Positions 20,965-31,800 of a stretch of DNA of 64,000 nucleotides are shown here, piece after piece. The notes under the pieces were generated by a model, which did no database searches, had not been told where the DNA came from, and saw only the letters and a list, made by a program, of their open reading frames with translations. Location of the stretch: assembly GCA_963989245.1 (NCBI GenBank), contig OZ022342.1:22926898-22990897 (forward strand), given 5' to 3'. Every line of letters starts with the position of its first letter. Positions within the stretch are counted from its first letter, which is position 1. Source of the DNA: Nansenia antarctica (Eukaryota; Chordata; Actinopteri; Argentiniformes; Microstomatidae). Made by a program: the position numbers and the translations under genes.

Positions 20965-21366
20965 TTATAGACTATAGTTCCTTTTATAATCATTTTGTCA
21001 AATGATTACCATTTGAAAGCCACTGGTAAGGTGTTGTGTCCAAGTAGAAGGCTTCTCAAATTCAAAGTTAAACAGGCAGACAGCTGTCGTTGTGTGCAGG
21101 ACCAGCATTGGCATTAAGTGACCCAGAGGTGTTCAATGTTACCTCAAAGAGGCTCTCTTGTGTGTGCAGGCTTCTGCTACACCGCCTTTGTGTTTCACGG
21201 TTGCAAGCTGAGGGAATAATGTCTTGTAATTGCTTAGATTGAAAATAAGGGAAACCTGCATACGCAGGGATCTGGCTGACTGACATAGGGAGTCCTGGGA
21301 ATGGTCCAAAGCTCAGTGTAGAGTTGACAGACATGTTTTGTAAGCGCATAGAGGCATTTTCCGTGC

Positions 21367-23999
21367 TCAGGAGTACATGGTCAACTGGAGCCACTGCAGA
21401 GAAAAGAGAGTGTTGTTGGTCAATCCTATACAGTGATGGGGTTTTACCACTGACTGTCCCAGCTGTATTATGTCTATCTACTTACATTCTTACTGAAAAC
21501 AGCCTATGAACAAGACCATTGTAAAACAAGACCATTGTAAAACAATCTGTAACTGATGCGGCAAGTTTACCTCTTGAATGTTGACCTTGATGGTCCCGTT
21601 GTCATCCCTGTCTAAGGTTTTGAAGGCACCTGAATCGGAAGAAAAAAAGAAAAGAAATTATAAGAGTGTTGTTGTAGTGAATAAAGGTGATGATGTCCAA
21701 CGTTTCTTCCAGTTGAGACGGAAGACGTTTTAGGCAACCCACTCGTTACAAATAATACTGACAACTGCTAGTTTCTTGGTAAATACTGGGTACATACCTG
21801 CTGAAACAGGGCTGTAAAATAATGGGTGACCTAATTCCCAGACTCTGTTTGCATGTTCGTTAGTCTCATAGCATAATTGCCTATGTCATATTTTGGCCAA
21901 ATTGAGATATCTGCCTAACTCTACTCTCCTAACGCTGCTGATTCACTGTGCATTATTGCCTATGCCATCAGCCTATCAGAATGCTTGTTACATTCCAAAA
22001 TCACTATCTGCCCAAGTCATCTCTTAGACACAGGCATTTTTGACACTACATACAAAGATGGCTCGGCTGACCACAAATGAATCATGACTTTCATGCAATT
22101 ATGCTACGAGGCTAACGATATAATACAGCATCAATGACATCCATTGACATCCATTGAACTCTGAAGCTTACGGCACATAGCATCCAGTCTGACAAGACAG
22201 CCAATGTAGTTGTCAAAGTCCATGTTCCCACACTCATCGCTGTATCTGCGGATGATCATCTGGAACAACTGGTCATTGAGGGGGAAGCCTGTGAAAAAGA
22301 TGAAAAGCTTTAATGTTTCTATTGTATGATTTTTTCCATATGAACACAGTCCAACTCTCACTCAAACACTTATTTGCTTGAACGTATTCACATTCTGATT
22401 GAAATCATATTCAAAACACATTTATAATATCTCTTGGTATGTTTTATTGGTATGTTCTAACATGATATTATGCTCTTACCTGCAGCCCTGAAAGCATCGG
22501 GCAGCTCATCTGCACCAATGACCCCGGAGCCATCAGCATCATAATTCTTATACACACCCTAACAGAAAACATTTAAAGTCAATGGTTTAATGTCATCATC
22601 CTCATGGTCTCAAGACATTTTGTAAAACCAATCAATAAAGTAGGAATTCTAAAATTAGGTTTTCTCTTGGGGCACTGTTGGAAAAGTAACTTGCCTGCCA
22701 TTTCTTGATATTGTTCCAGAGGTGTTTGAACTCATGGAATCCCAGCTTCCCAGTGCTGTCACTCTGCAACATAGTTAAGGATGACCCAAATACTGTACTT
22801 CTGGAGAGCCTCACAACATTGTTCATAACTATTGAAAAGTCCAACAAGGGGGAAGAGATTATATACAGTACAATGATACAAAAGTAATTTTCAGCACACT
22901 GGTACCACACCACAACACACCACTAATACAGTAGATCACGATGGGAAGGATACATCCATGACTGCCACCATACTCCTGCAGGATTCAATGCTGAACCCAT
23001 CTGTCTTCAGGTCCGAATCTAAGGTTCAAAAGCAGTCATTCAATGAGTCACAAAGACAAACAGCTACATACACATAGCCACACATACACATACGTCCACA
23101 CACACTGAGAGAAGCAGGTCTTACGTTTTCCAACGATTCTGTTTAGGATGTTCATCAGCTCAGTGGCGCTCACCTCCATGTCCTAAAGGATACATAAGGT
23201 CAGCTTAATATATAATTCAGTTTAATAATTCTGACCTCAAGGCAGAAAGTAGATATTGGGGGACTGATTATTTGTTTGTGAAAAGGGAGCAAAGGAATGT
23301 GGTAGGGTGGAAGTGGTAGGGACAAACAGTATGAGTATGTACTCACCTCTCCAGCCAATTGCTGGAAGACTTTGCGAAACTGTCTCTCTTCATCACTCTC
23401 ATTCTGCTCTGCATACGCAAGTGGCCTTCGTGGTGGGGGCTGCAGAATAAAGATATCAGGAAATTAGATATTTAGATTGATTACTCTGTCAATGATCAAT
23501 AACATCATATCATTTCTAGTTAATGTCCGGGGCCCAGTATCTGTATCAAATAGATCCAGATTCTTTTTTGCTATCCAGGATCAGATCGAGATGGCTGATT
23601 TCCCCTGTACGACTCAAAATCAGCCATATAGATTTGATTCTGTACGGTAAAAATTCTGATCCAGATTAAACGTTTTTAAATACTAGGCCCAGATGATCAA
23701 TATAGACAGAAAGCTAAAAATATATAACTCAAATGATTTCCTCGTAATTAGAGAGAGAGCTGACACTCACAGGGTCAGAGGGCACAAACTGGGCTGGATC
23801 AATATTGCTGCAGAAAGGGCAAGATAAGAACCGGTTAGACGCTGTAGGCGCATTCCTTCCTCTTAACTATGCATTCACATTAGTACTAACAAGCACTGAC
23901 AAGTGAGAGGTCTCAGATGACCGCTGTTTGCGGTGTCCACACTGGTCCTTACCTCACAACATCGATGATACCACCGATCAGTTTTTTGGCCAAAAACAT
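21367..23999 (-). CDS. capns1: Calpain small subunit 1
   Basis: Ten coding exons on the minus strand: 23953-23999, 23771-23807, 23347-23439, 23125-23182, 22954-23018, 22695-22763, 22480-22558, 22172-22288, 21571-21629 and 21367-21393. They total 651 bases, encoding 216 aa. The protein is the regulatory subunit that pairs with the large subunits of calpain-1 and calpain-2 in the cytosol. Five EF-hands are visible, including DSDSTGKLGFHEF (about 100-112), DADGSGVIGADE (130-141) and a C-terminal WLQLTMYS, which is the heterodimer-forming fifth EF-hand. The start MFLAKKLIGG is followed almost at once by the Pro-rich PSDPPPPRRP. The long poly-Gly domain of mammalian CAPNS1 is missing. The intron after 22695 uses a GC donor. 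The frame is intact. Confidence 0.95.
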
Positions 24000-24767
24000 C
24001 TTTGATCGGTGAAATTGGATGTGTTCAACTGTGGACGAAGGGAAATGTATATTAAATACCCCTAGCCTAGACTCTACATTGGCGTTTAAACAAGACCTGG
24101 GCCCCAGATTGTGGTTGAGAAAGAACACCAATTATTTGACCATAATAAGAAAATGGAAAGCTTGTAAAAATGTTGCTCCTGACAATAGTAAGTGTTGACA
24201 TAAATGGTAGACGCCCACGCAAATATTTCATGCAACAACTTGGAAGTTGCATACGCCCTCTGGAGAATGTGTCACTTAACAAGGGAGCTGCCCTGCCCCA
24301 ATGTCAATATACACACTCTTCACTGTATCGTTTATGTTGGTAGTTTTTATCGCAGGTTTGCCAATAATGTAAAGCAATTTACGAAAAGTAGCTGACAGAT
24401 CGCTAATTTGCCAACGTCGGTCGTGCGGAATGTGTTCAGCATAACTAGCGACGGAAGCGATTCTGAGTGACTAGTAGTAGTGTCGTGCTCATCTTGTAAA
24501 ACAACAACATATTCAGACCATGGGGTTGGAATAATATTCATATTTAATCCTAAAGTGTTACGGGCTTTCTTTGCCAAAAGTTGCAAACCAGCTATTTATG
24601 AGCTAACCAGCTAGCCCGTGTCAGGAAGCTGCTGCAAGCTAGCGTAGCTAATTAGCATGTGTGCTTGGAATACAGCTGACGTTACTGCTAAGAAATGTAT
24701 GATAACTTAACTATAGCTGGTTAATTTCATCGATTAAATTATGAATATTCGTGGATTCGTTACTTAC

Positions 24768-24815
24768 CAGACTCGGTGAATTTGCTCTACTGAGGCTGGG
24801 CTGAGCTGAGCTAGA
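24768..24815 (-). other. capns1: Noncoding first exon of capns1
   Basis: The minus strand carries a consensus donor (GAGTCTG/GTAAGTAAC) at 24768. The exon of exon 2 begins after a CCACAG acceptor near 24028, upstream of the ATG at 23999, so the gene needs a 5' untranslated exon. The right limit is a guess. The minisatellite begins within about 20 bp upstream. Confidence 0.55.
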
Positions 24816-24831
24816 CTGTAAGAAGAAAAAT

Positions 24832-25258
24832 GCAAATGTCTAAACACGCCTCCTACTGTCTAAATATCTAAACACGCCCCCTACTGTCTAAATGTCTAAA
24901 CACGCCCCATACTGTCTAAATGTCTAAACACGCCCCCTACTGTCTAAATGTCTAAACACACCCCCTACTGTCTAAATGTCTAAACACCCCCCCTACTGTC
25001 TAAATGTCTAAACACACCCCCTACTGTCAAATGTCTAAACACACCCCCTACTGTCAAATGTCTAAACACACCTCCTACTGTCAAATGTCTAAACACACCT
25101 CCTACTGTCAAATGTCTAAACACACCTCCTACTGTCAAATGTCTAAACACACCTCCTACTGTCAAATGTCTAAACACACCTCCTACTGTCAAATGTCTAA
25201 ACACACCTCCTACTGTCAAATGTCTAAACACACCCCTACACACCCCTACTGTCAAACT
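24832..25258. repeat. 27/28-bp minisatellite upstream of capns1
   Basis: About 15 tandem units of the type ATGTCTAAACACRCC plus CCTACTGTCAA. The left units are 28 bp with an extra TAA. The right units are 27 bp, so they translate as a 9-residue repeat on both strands (MSKHTPYCQ on plus). It lies immediately upstream of the inferred capns1 first exon, in its promoter region. I regard the open frames as by-products of repeat length. Confidence 0.95.
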
Positions 25259-26218
25259 CACCAGCAGGGTCGTCCTCGAATTGAGAGGTGTGCTCTTGGC
25301 AACAGACCAAAATAACTGTATATTTTACTCATAGTAGGGGTAAACAGACAACCTATATACAAAAGGCTGTGGACGAGAACTACATAACTACATTTTCGTT
25401 TAACTCCATTGAGTTTCTTGAATAAAAATGGCATCATTTCTCACGATTTCTCACTGCTGAGTATTATTTTTTTAAACTTACAATCATGCATATAAAAGGG
25501 GCATTTTGACTTCTGATTTATCTGCTACTTTGAGTCACATTAATTGTTCGCTGCATGAAATTTAAACCCAGATTAGTATTCATGACCTTCTAGTATATGT
25601 AAAGTAGTTTCAATGTAGTGAGCTACTTTTCTTGGGTAGTGTACTCTGTAGTGTAGTGAAATCCCTTTGAGAGGAGCAGCAGTTTAATTTAACAGAGGAA
25701 TACCAACTTGCAGCTTAGTTGACTCCATTTCAGAGTAGTTTGCCACACGGCAGTTTGATGGTGTGAGTGAGGGGGGAAAGCTCTGCAGTATGCAAAGTCA
25801 ATTGAAAACGGCACTTTATTGAGTTTCAGTACATACTCTTGTAGTGTAAGTGATAACTATAAGTGAATACTACTACAGTATCCATATAGCCATCATGGGA
25901 ATTTTGAGATTCCCGAGGTGGGACACTGAGGAAACATTCATTTTAAGACAAAAAAAAGGGCCACATCACATGAAGCCTCATGGATAACACATCCACAGAT
26001 TCAAAAATGAAATACTATTAAGTTATCACACACAAAATTAATTAATTACAAATTGCACTTCACTTCTGGATACATTAGTGTACAATTCATATTTTCAGAG
26101 AAGATGCAGGCAATCAATGATGCCACCATCATCATGAAGTCATTAAGTAATTCTGTATGATGGCATTCACAGGTCTTGTCGTAGCAGAAGCCCATGTATT
26201 CAAATGTCTCTTCCTCTG
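25259..26218. other. Intergenic spacer between capns1 promoter and alkbh6
   Basis: No exon, transposon end or tandem array was recognised. The part next to 26219 should include the alkbh6 3' untranslated region. Confidence 0.5.
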
Positions 26219-29200
26219 TCATTTCCTCCCAAAGAGCAGGTTGGCCTTCATGACTTTGGGCACATGGCGTATGGTGAGGGACACCCTGGTGCCTCGGGTC
26301 AGTGTGTCCCCTGGCAGGGCCCCAGCGGTGGGCAGGTTGGCCACCCTGTCAGTGAGTGTGTCCTGGGCTGAGTCCTGGATGCCATGGAGGAGGTGCTTGT
26401 ACATGTCGTCCTGCAGGATGAGGAGGCTCCGTGGTCTGACCAGCAGAGACAGGACGTAGCGGCTCTCCTCTGTCTGTGGGACGTCTGTCTGGGGGCATAG
26501 TGAGGGAGACATAACATTACATGGCTGTTACATGGCATAGGTATGTATGTACGTATTTACAGTATGCATATGTATGTACAGTATGTATACATGTATGCAT
26601 GTACAGTATGTATGTATACATGTATGTATGTACAGTATGTATGTATGTATGTATGTACAATATGTATGTATGTATGTACATATCTATGTATGTATGTACA
26701 GTATGTATGTATTTATGTACGTATGTATGCATGTATGTATGTATGTACAGTATGTATGTATGTATGTATGTAAACAGGTCTCTTCAGAATCTTAAGGCCA
26801 ATGCACACGGCGTGCGATTTTTGTTGCACGACAACATTCGATTGCAATGCACACGGCGTGCGATGCAATTTTGTTGCACCGCAGAATTCCATTTTCAACT
26901 CACACCTTTGAAGTCTATGAGAAAATCATAAAAAATCTCATCCCAATGCACACGGCGTGCGAGATTTTGTTGCACCACAACATTCCATTCTCAATTGTTA
27001 CTTTATTGTTACGTAGTCGGACCAGGCAGGCTGATTACAATAGGCTCTACCAATATTGCTTGCCTTGCTTCCACAATTTCTACAAGATACCACTGGACAT
27101 ATTGTGATAAAATATGTGGGTCCCCTGATTTAGGGGTATTGGTAAAATGTCAGGAGAGGGAGCGCACAAAACACACAGCCAGAAAGGTGTATTATAAAAG
27201 CCACTTTATTATTATGGGCGATGATCAGGCAGACATAGATTCGGAGGACGGAGACAGTCCAACATCTAGCTATTCGCCCTAGGACTCAACTTCCACAACT
27301 GATCATGCATCTCAATTAATCATCATAAATATACAGTAGTACAAATTCATCTCATTCAAATAATCATAGGCCTATAAATAAGACAAACATTGGACATATT
27401 GGCTGAATAGTAAATAATTAAAAGGGCACGTAACTCGCCGGGTATTTGAGACCCCCCCGTGGGGTCTGAGCGGTGCACTGCCAACCGATGAGGCTCAATA
27501 TGTAAGTCCGTCTGGCAGACGATTGTTCCTGCGTTCACGCTACAATATTGTGCCTACATGCTCGATTGTTATTATTATGTAATATAGGCGTCTTGTATGT
27601 GAGATGGGCCATGTAGCTATGTGGCATGACACGGAAATAAATCATGCATGCAGTAATTCGTATAGCTAGTAATGTGTACAGCCCGTTCCAAATTATTATG
27701 CAAATGATATTTTTCTCAGATTTTCCTAAATAGTCGATGCAAATGACAATCAGTATAATTTTCAAGTCATCAACCGTTAGAGTATAATTCAAATTTTATT
27801 GAACAAACCTCCCAATGATAACAGTATTTTTTTTTTTAAATAAAAAACTCAAAATGCACTGTTCCAAATTATTATGCACAACAGAGTTTCAAAACATTTT
27901 ATAGGTTGTTAAGAACTAAAAATTGTAATTTGATGAATTTAGGGTTAGGAGGTCATATTAGGAGGTCATATTTACTGAAATCAAAAGCTATTTCAAACAA
28001 AAACATCTTAACAGGTCAAGTTACATGTTAACATAGGACCCCTTCTTTGATATCACCTTCACAATTCTTGCATCCATTGAACTTGTGAGTTTTTGGACAG
28101 TTTCTGCTTGAATTTCTTTGCAGGATGCCAGAATAGCCTCCCAGAGCTGCTGTTTTGATGTGAACTGCCTCCCACCCTCATATATATTTTGCTTGAGGAT
28201 GCTCCAAAGGTTCTCAATAGGGTTGAGGTCAGGGGAAGATGGGGGCCACACCATGAGTTTCTCTCCTTTTATGCCTATAGCAGCCAATGACACAGAGGTA
28301 TTCTTTGCAGCATGACATGGTGCATTGTCATGCATGAAGATGATTTTGCTACGGAAGGCACGGTTCTACTTTTTGTACCACGGAAGAAAGTGGTCAGTCA
28401 GAAACTCTACATACTTTGCAGAGGTCATTTTCACACCTTCAGGGACCTTAAAAGGGCCTACCAGCTCTCTCCCCATGATTCCGGCCCAAAACATGACTCC
28501 GCCACCTCCTTGCTGACGTCGCAGCCTTGTTGGGACATGGTGGCCATCCACCAACCATCCACTACTCCATCCATCTGGACCATCCAGGGTTGCACGGCAC
28601 TCATCAGTAAACAAGACTGTTTGGAAATTAGTCTTCATGTATTTCTGAGCCCACTGTCATGCTGCAAAGAATACCTCTGTGTCATTGGCTGCTATAGGCA
28701 TCAAAGGAGAGAAACTCATGGTGTGGCCCCCATCTTCCCCTGACCTCAACCCTATTGAGAACCTTTGGAGCATCCTCAAGCAAAATATATATGAGGGTGG
28801 GAGGCAGTTCACATCAAAACAGCAGCTCTGGGAGGCTATTCTGGCATCCTGCAAAGAAATTCAAGCAGAAACTGTCCAAAAACTCACAAGTTCAATGGAT
28901 GCAAGAATTGTGAAGGTGATATCAAAGAAGGGGTCCTATGTTAACATGTAACTTGACCTGTTAAGATGTTTTTGTTTGAAATAGCTTTTGATTTCAGTAA
29001 ATATGACCTCCTAATATGACCTCCTAACCCTAAATTCATCAAATTACCATTTTTAGTTCTTTACAACCTATAAAATGTTTTGAAACTCTGTTGTGCATAA
29101 TAATTTGGAACAGTGCATTTTGAGTTTTTTATTAAAAAAAAAAATACTGTTATCATTGGGAGGTTTGTTCAATAAAATTTGAATTATACTCTAACGGTTG

Positions 29201-31314
29201 ATGACTTGAAAATTATACTGATTGTCATTTGCATCGACTATTTAGGAAAATCTGAGAAAAATATCATTTGCATAATAATTTGGAACGGGCTGTAGTGTAG
29301 CTGTGGGCTATATAGGTGTAGTGGCTGGCTGATGGTGATGTTCATATCTTGCCCTTGACTGTCAAACCGTTAAAATAGATTGGTTCCGTTTGTATTGGAG
29401 GCTGTTATTAAACAGTTTATAACAGTACAGTACCCTAATAGGCTAGTGTTTTGATGCTAGCTCCGAAATGTCTCCGCTCCGCCTCCAATCTCTCCCAGAT
29501 CCACGTCAAACTCCTGTCTGTTCAACCTGAAGTAAGTTGTCTGGAGCGGTCCTCCTGTACACTACAGCCTCAACTGTTGACCAAGTTGAACTCTCCTTTC
29601 ATTGTGAGACTGCATCATTTCTTTCAGAAAAAAAGGAGACAGTCAAAAATGTATGCTCCAGTCTCTCTCCCCGTTATGAGTGACTCAATTAATTTAGATA
29701 GACCAGTTGAAGTTTTCCCAATTGTCCCATTGTGATGCAATAATCCGTCGCACCACAAACTTTTACAAAATTTGCAAAATTTGACAGTGCGACAAAACTC
29801 GCACGCCGTGTGCTTTGTCCCATTAAAAATGAATGGAATCGAATTTTCGCGGTGCGATTAAAATCGGGGCCGTGTGCGTTGGGGAGTTTTCTCATAGACT
29901 TCCATTCAAACTTCAAAATCGAATGTTGTGGTGCAACAAAAATTGCACGCCGTGTGCATTGGCCTTTACAGAATCAAGCTAGTTAAACTTATGAAAATAG
30001 TGTGTCACCAGTTTGATTCTTTCAACCTTGCACCTTCATGACATAGAAATTAACTTAAAGGGTGGATGGGTAGGAATGCATGTTTGTGGTAATGCATACC
30101 TCCTGGGCACTAATGGGTCTGTAGAAGTCTAGCAGTGTGTGTGAGCCCAGGCTGATAGTAGTCACAGTGGGGTGGTAGAGGGGCCCGTCCTCATGTGCCT
30201 GTGACAGAGGGTGGATGGGACATCAACTGTTAGTTCAGCAACCCACTCCTCTACCTCTAGAAGGAGTGTTAATCATAATACAAAATCAACATGCACAAAA
30301 GGCTTACCAAAACGGTACCATACTGTACTACTACATGAACACTTTGGGCTCTTTTTAGAAGGAATTTCAACATTTTGATTTTCATATGAATAAATGGAAA
30401 TGATGTTGTTGGCAGTACCATTAACCCCTCTCCCTGCTTGTACTCATTCACCAGTACATGATTGGCAACCTTCCCAGCAAATGCGTCAAGAGCAGAGATT
30501 CTCTCACAGTACTTCAGCAGCCAGTCAGGAAGCTTTTCTGCAAGCATCCCTTTCGGACGAGGTAGCCCACCTAGATCAAAAATGCAATGAGATACCGTAT
30601 ATCATTTGTTTTCCCACACTGTATATTACATTTCACTAATGACTGTTACACACCCCAGTTCTGGAGCCTTCTGCAAGACAGTTGGGTCCATTTTGTTTTT
30701 GGTGCCTTATACACCTGCAACAGCATGGGGTTGAAGAGGGGAAGGTTAGCCATAAAAAACACAACATTGTCATTTGGTAGACAAAACAAGATCATTTTAG
30801 TATTCATAAATACCGATGTAATTCTTGGTAATAGCCCACTTAAGCCAAACACTTGATTATGTCTAAAGTTAGTAGCTGTTACCCTGTTCACAGGCTGGCA
30901 TTCACTTACCTGTTGTAAAAGATAGGTCTCCTCATCTTCTGATATGAAATCTGGAATGTAGTAAACCGTAGGTGGAGCCTGGACACATAAATACCCACTG
31001 TCAGATAGTGATCTTGACTTTATACATAGTAGTATGTCTAGTGAGTGGAGGAGAATAGAGGATACAAATAAAGAGGATGCTACGTAGGTATCCTCTTAGC
31101 ATCCTATTTATTTGGTAACATAGTAGCTAGCTTAGCCAGGCTACTTAAAAGCTCCATCTCCCAACATCCTATATGGATTTAATGATTGTGATCAACATAG
31201 ACTATGTCTATAGGAATTATATAGGACAAAGAGAGACACAAAAGAAAGAAAACAGTTTACATCTTTCACGATGTATCCTTCCAGATTCTTCGAAATATTG
31301 CACGGGGGTTCCAT
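26219..31314 (-). CDS. alkbh6: AlkB homologue 6, Fe(II)/2-oxoglutarate dioxygenase family
   Basis: Six exons on the minus strand: 31261-31314, 30910-30978, 30654-30714, 30419-30570, 30100-30198 and 26219-26488. They total 705 bases, encoding 234 aa, close to the human 238 aa. The protein contains VYKAPKTKWTQLS and NHVLVNEYKQGEGLM, then the iron-binding HED (H114, D116), a distal His in LLHGI (H180), and the 2-oxoglutarate-binding RVSLTIR (R213, R219). The family oxidatively removes alkyl groups from nucleic acids or proteins; the physiological substrate of ALKBH6 is poorly defined. The last intron (26489-30099) is enlarged by a Harbinger-like element containing a Tc1 element. The frame is intact. 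In human, ALKBH6 lies near CAPNS1, so the pairing is ancestral. Confidence 0.95.
26540..26772. repeat. GTAT tetranucleotide microsatellite
   Basis: Imperfect runs of GTAT/ATGT interrupted by ACA, about 230 bp, in the last intron of alkbh6. They produce open frames rich in Tyr, Met, Cys and Val on the plus strand that are not genes. Confidence 0.95.
28021..28638 (-). pseudogene. Tc1-type transposase, N-terminally truncated
   Basis: Reading the minus strand, the centre (28366-28638) has VLFTDECRATLDGPDGW and VMFWAGIMG. After a frame change it continues at 28021-28335 with HDNAPCHAAKNT and SPDLNPIENLWSILKQ. These are the usual contexts of the catalytic Asp, Asp and Glu of Tc1/mariner enzymes. 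The N-terminal paired-like DNA-binding domain is missing, because the right half of the element is an inverted copy of the left. Confidence 0.85.
28679..28951 (+). pseudogene. Inverted duplicate of Tc1 transposase C-terminus
   Basis: A 90-codon plus-strand frame is virtually identical in protein to the minus-strand C-terminus at 28021-28293 (SPDLNPIENLWSILKQ through GSYVNM). It arose from the inverted duplication of the element and contains only the last catalytic acidic residue. Confidence 0.9.
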
Positions 31315-31620
31315 ATCTTTAAGCTGTGAGGCTAGGCTAGCTATCTAGTACCTGAAGTCATGATCTCCCAACTAACTCTCAACCATTGTTGCGAAAATAA
31401 TCATTAACGTTGTCATATTGAGCGTTTAGAAAACACAAAGAAGCATTTCTCGAAATGATTCTCCTGATTTTAACTTTCTTCTTCTAAACATTATTCCAAT
31501 ATTTAGCTAGCTAACAAATGCTGCCACCTACTGCACGGGAGTAGATGTCATCAGTCATCTGTTGTACAGCAGTCTGTCTGTGTGGTCTGCAACTGAATGG
31601 TATTATGCACACAGTCACAC

Positions 31621-31631
31621 AGGCGCGCGCG

Positions 31632-31726
<95 letters not shown>

Positions 31727-31745
31727 ACTCTCTCTCTCTCTTTCT

Positions 31746-31798
<53 letters not shown>
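31621..31798. repeat. Compound microsatellite (GC)(CA)(CT)(CA)(CT)(CA)
   Basis: Six consecutive dinucleotide blocks: GC/CG alternation at 31622-31640, then CA and CT tracts in turn. It lies about 300 bp upstream of the alkbh6 start. Alternating purine-pyrimidine GC and CA runs can adopt Z-DNA. Confidence 0.97.

Positions 31799-31800
<2 letters not shown>

Larger units (their letters stand above)
27679..29292. mobile_element. Palindromic Tc1/mariner element
   Basis: The ends read CAGCCCGTTCCAAATTATTA inward on both sides, flanked by TA (27677-27678 and 29293-29294). The arms 27679-28317 and 28655-29292 are almost identical inverted copies of about 638 bp, around a unique 337-bp centre. Each arm contains the 3' half of a transposase gene. 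Normal Tc1 inverted repeats are tens to a few hundred bp, so this is a head-to-head rearranged element nested in the Harbinger-like element. Confidence 0.93.
26795..29965. mobile_element. Harbinger-like (TTA target) element hosting a nested Tc1 element
   Basis: Both tips read AGGCCAATGCACACGGCGTG inward, and the flanks are TTA on each side (26792-26794 and 29966-29968). The motif CACACGGCGTGCGA recurs several times near each end (about 26808, 26853, 26948 on the left; 29800, 29868, 29945 on the right, inverted). Recurrent subterminal motifs are typical transposase-binding sites. The 3-bp TTA target fits the PIF/Harbinger superfamily. Without the nested Tc1 it is about 1.56 kb. I see no transposase ORF, so it is nonautonomous. 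Confidence 0.75.

Noticed and set aside
24832..25258. CRISPR-like array appearance
   Set aside because: The units are contiguous without unique spacers, in a vertebrate genome. It is a minisatellite.
24980..25315. Repeat proteins of 93 and 103 aa on opposite strands
   Set aside because: They arise because the minisatellite unit is 27 bp. No promoter, splice or family evidence supports translation.
26521..26931. Plus-strand ORFs rich in Tyr/Met/Cys/Val
   Set aside because: They are translations of the GTAT microsatellite and of the Harbinger-like element end.
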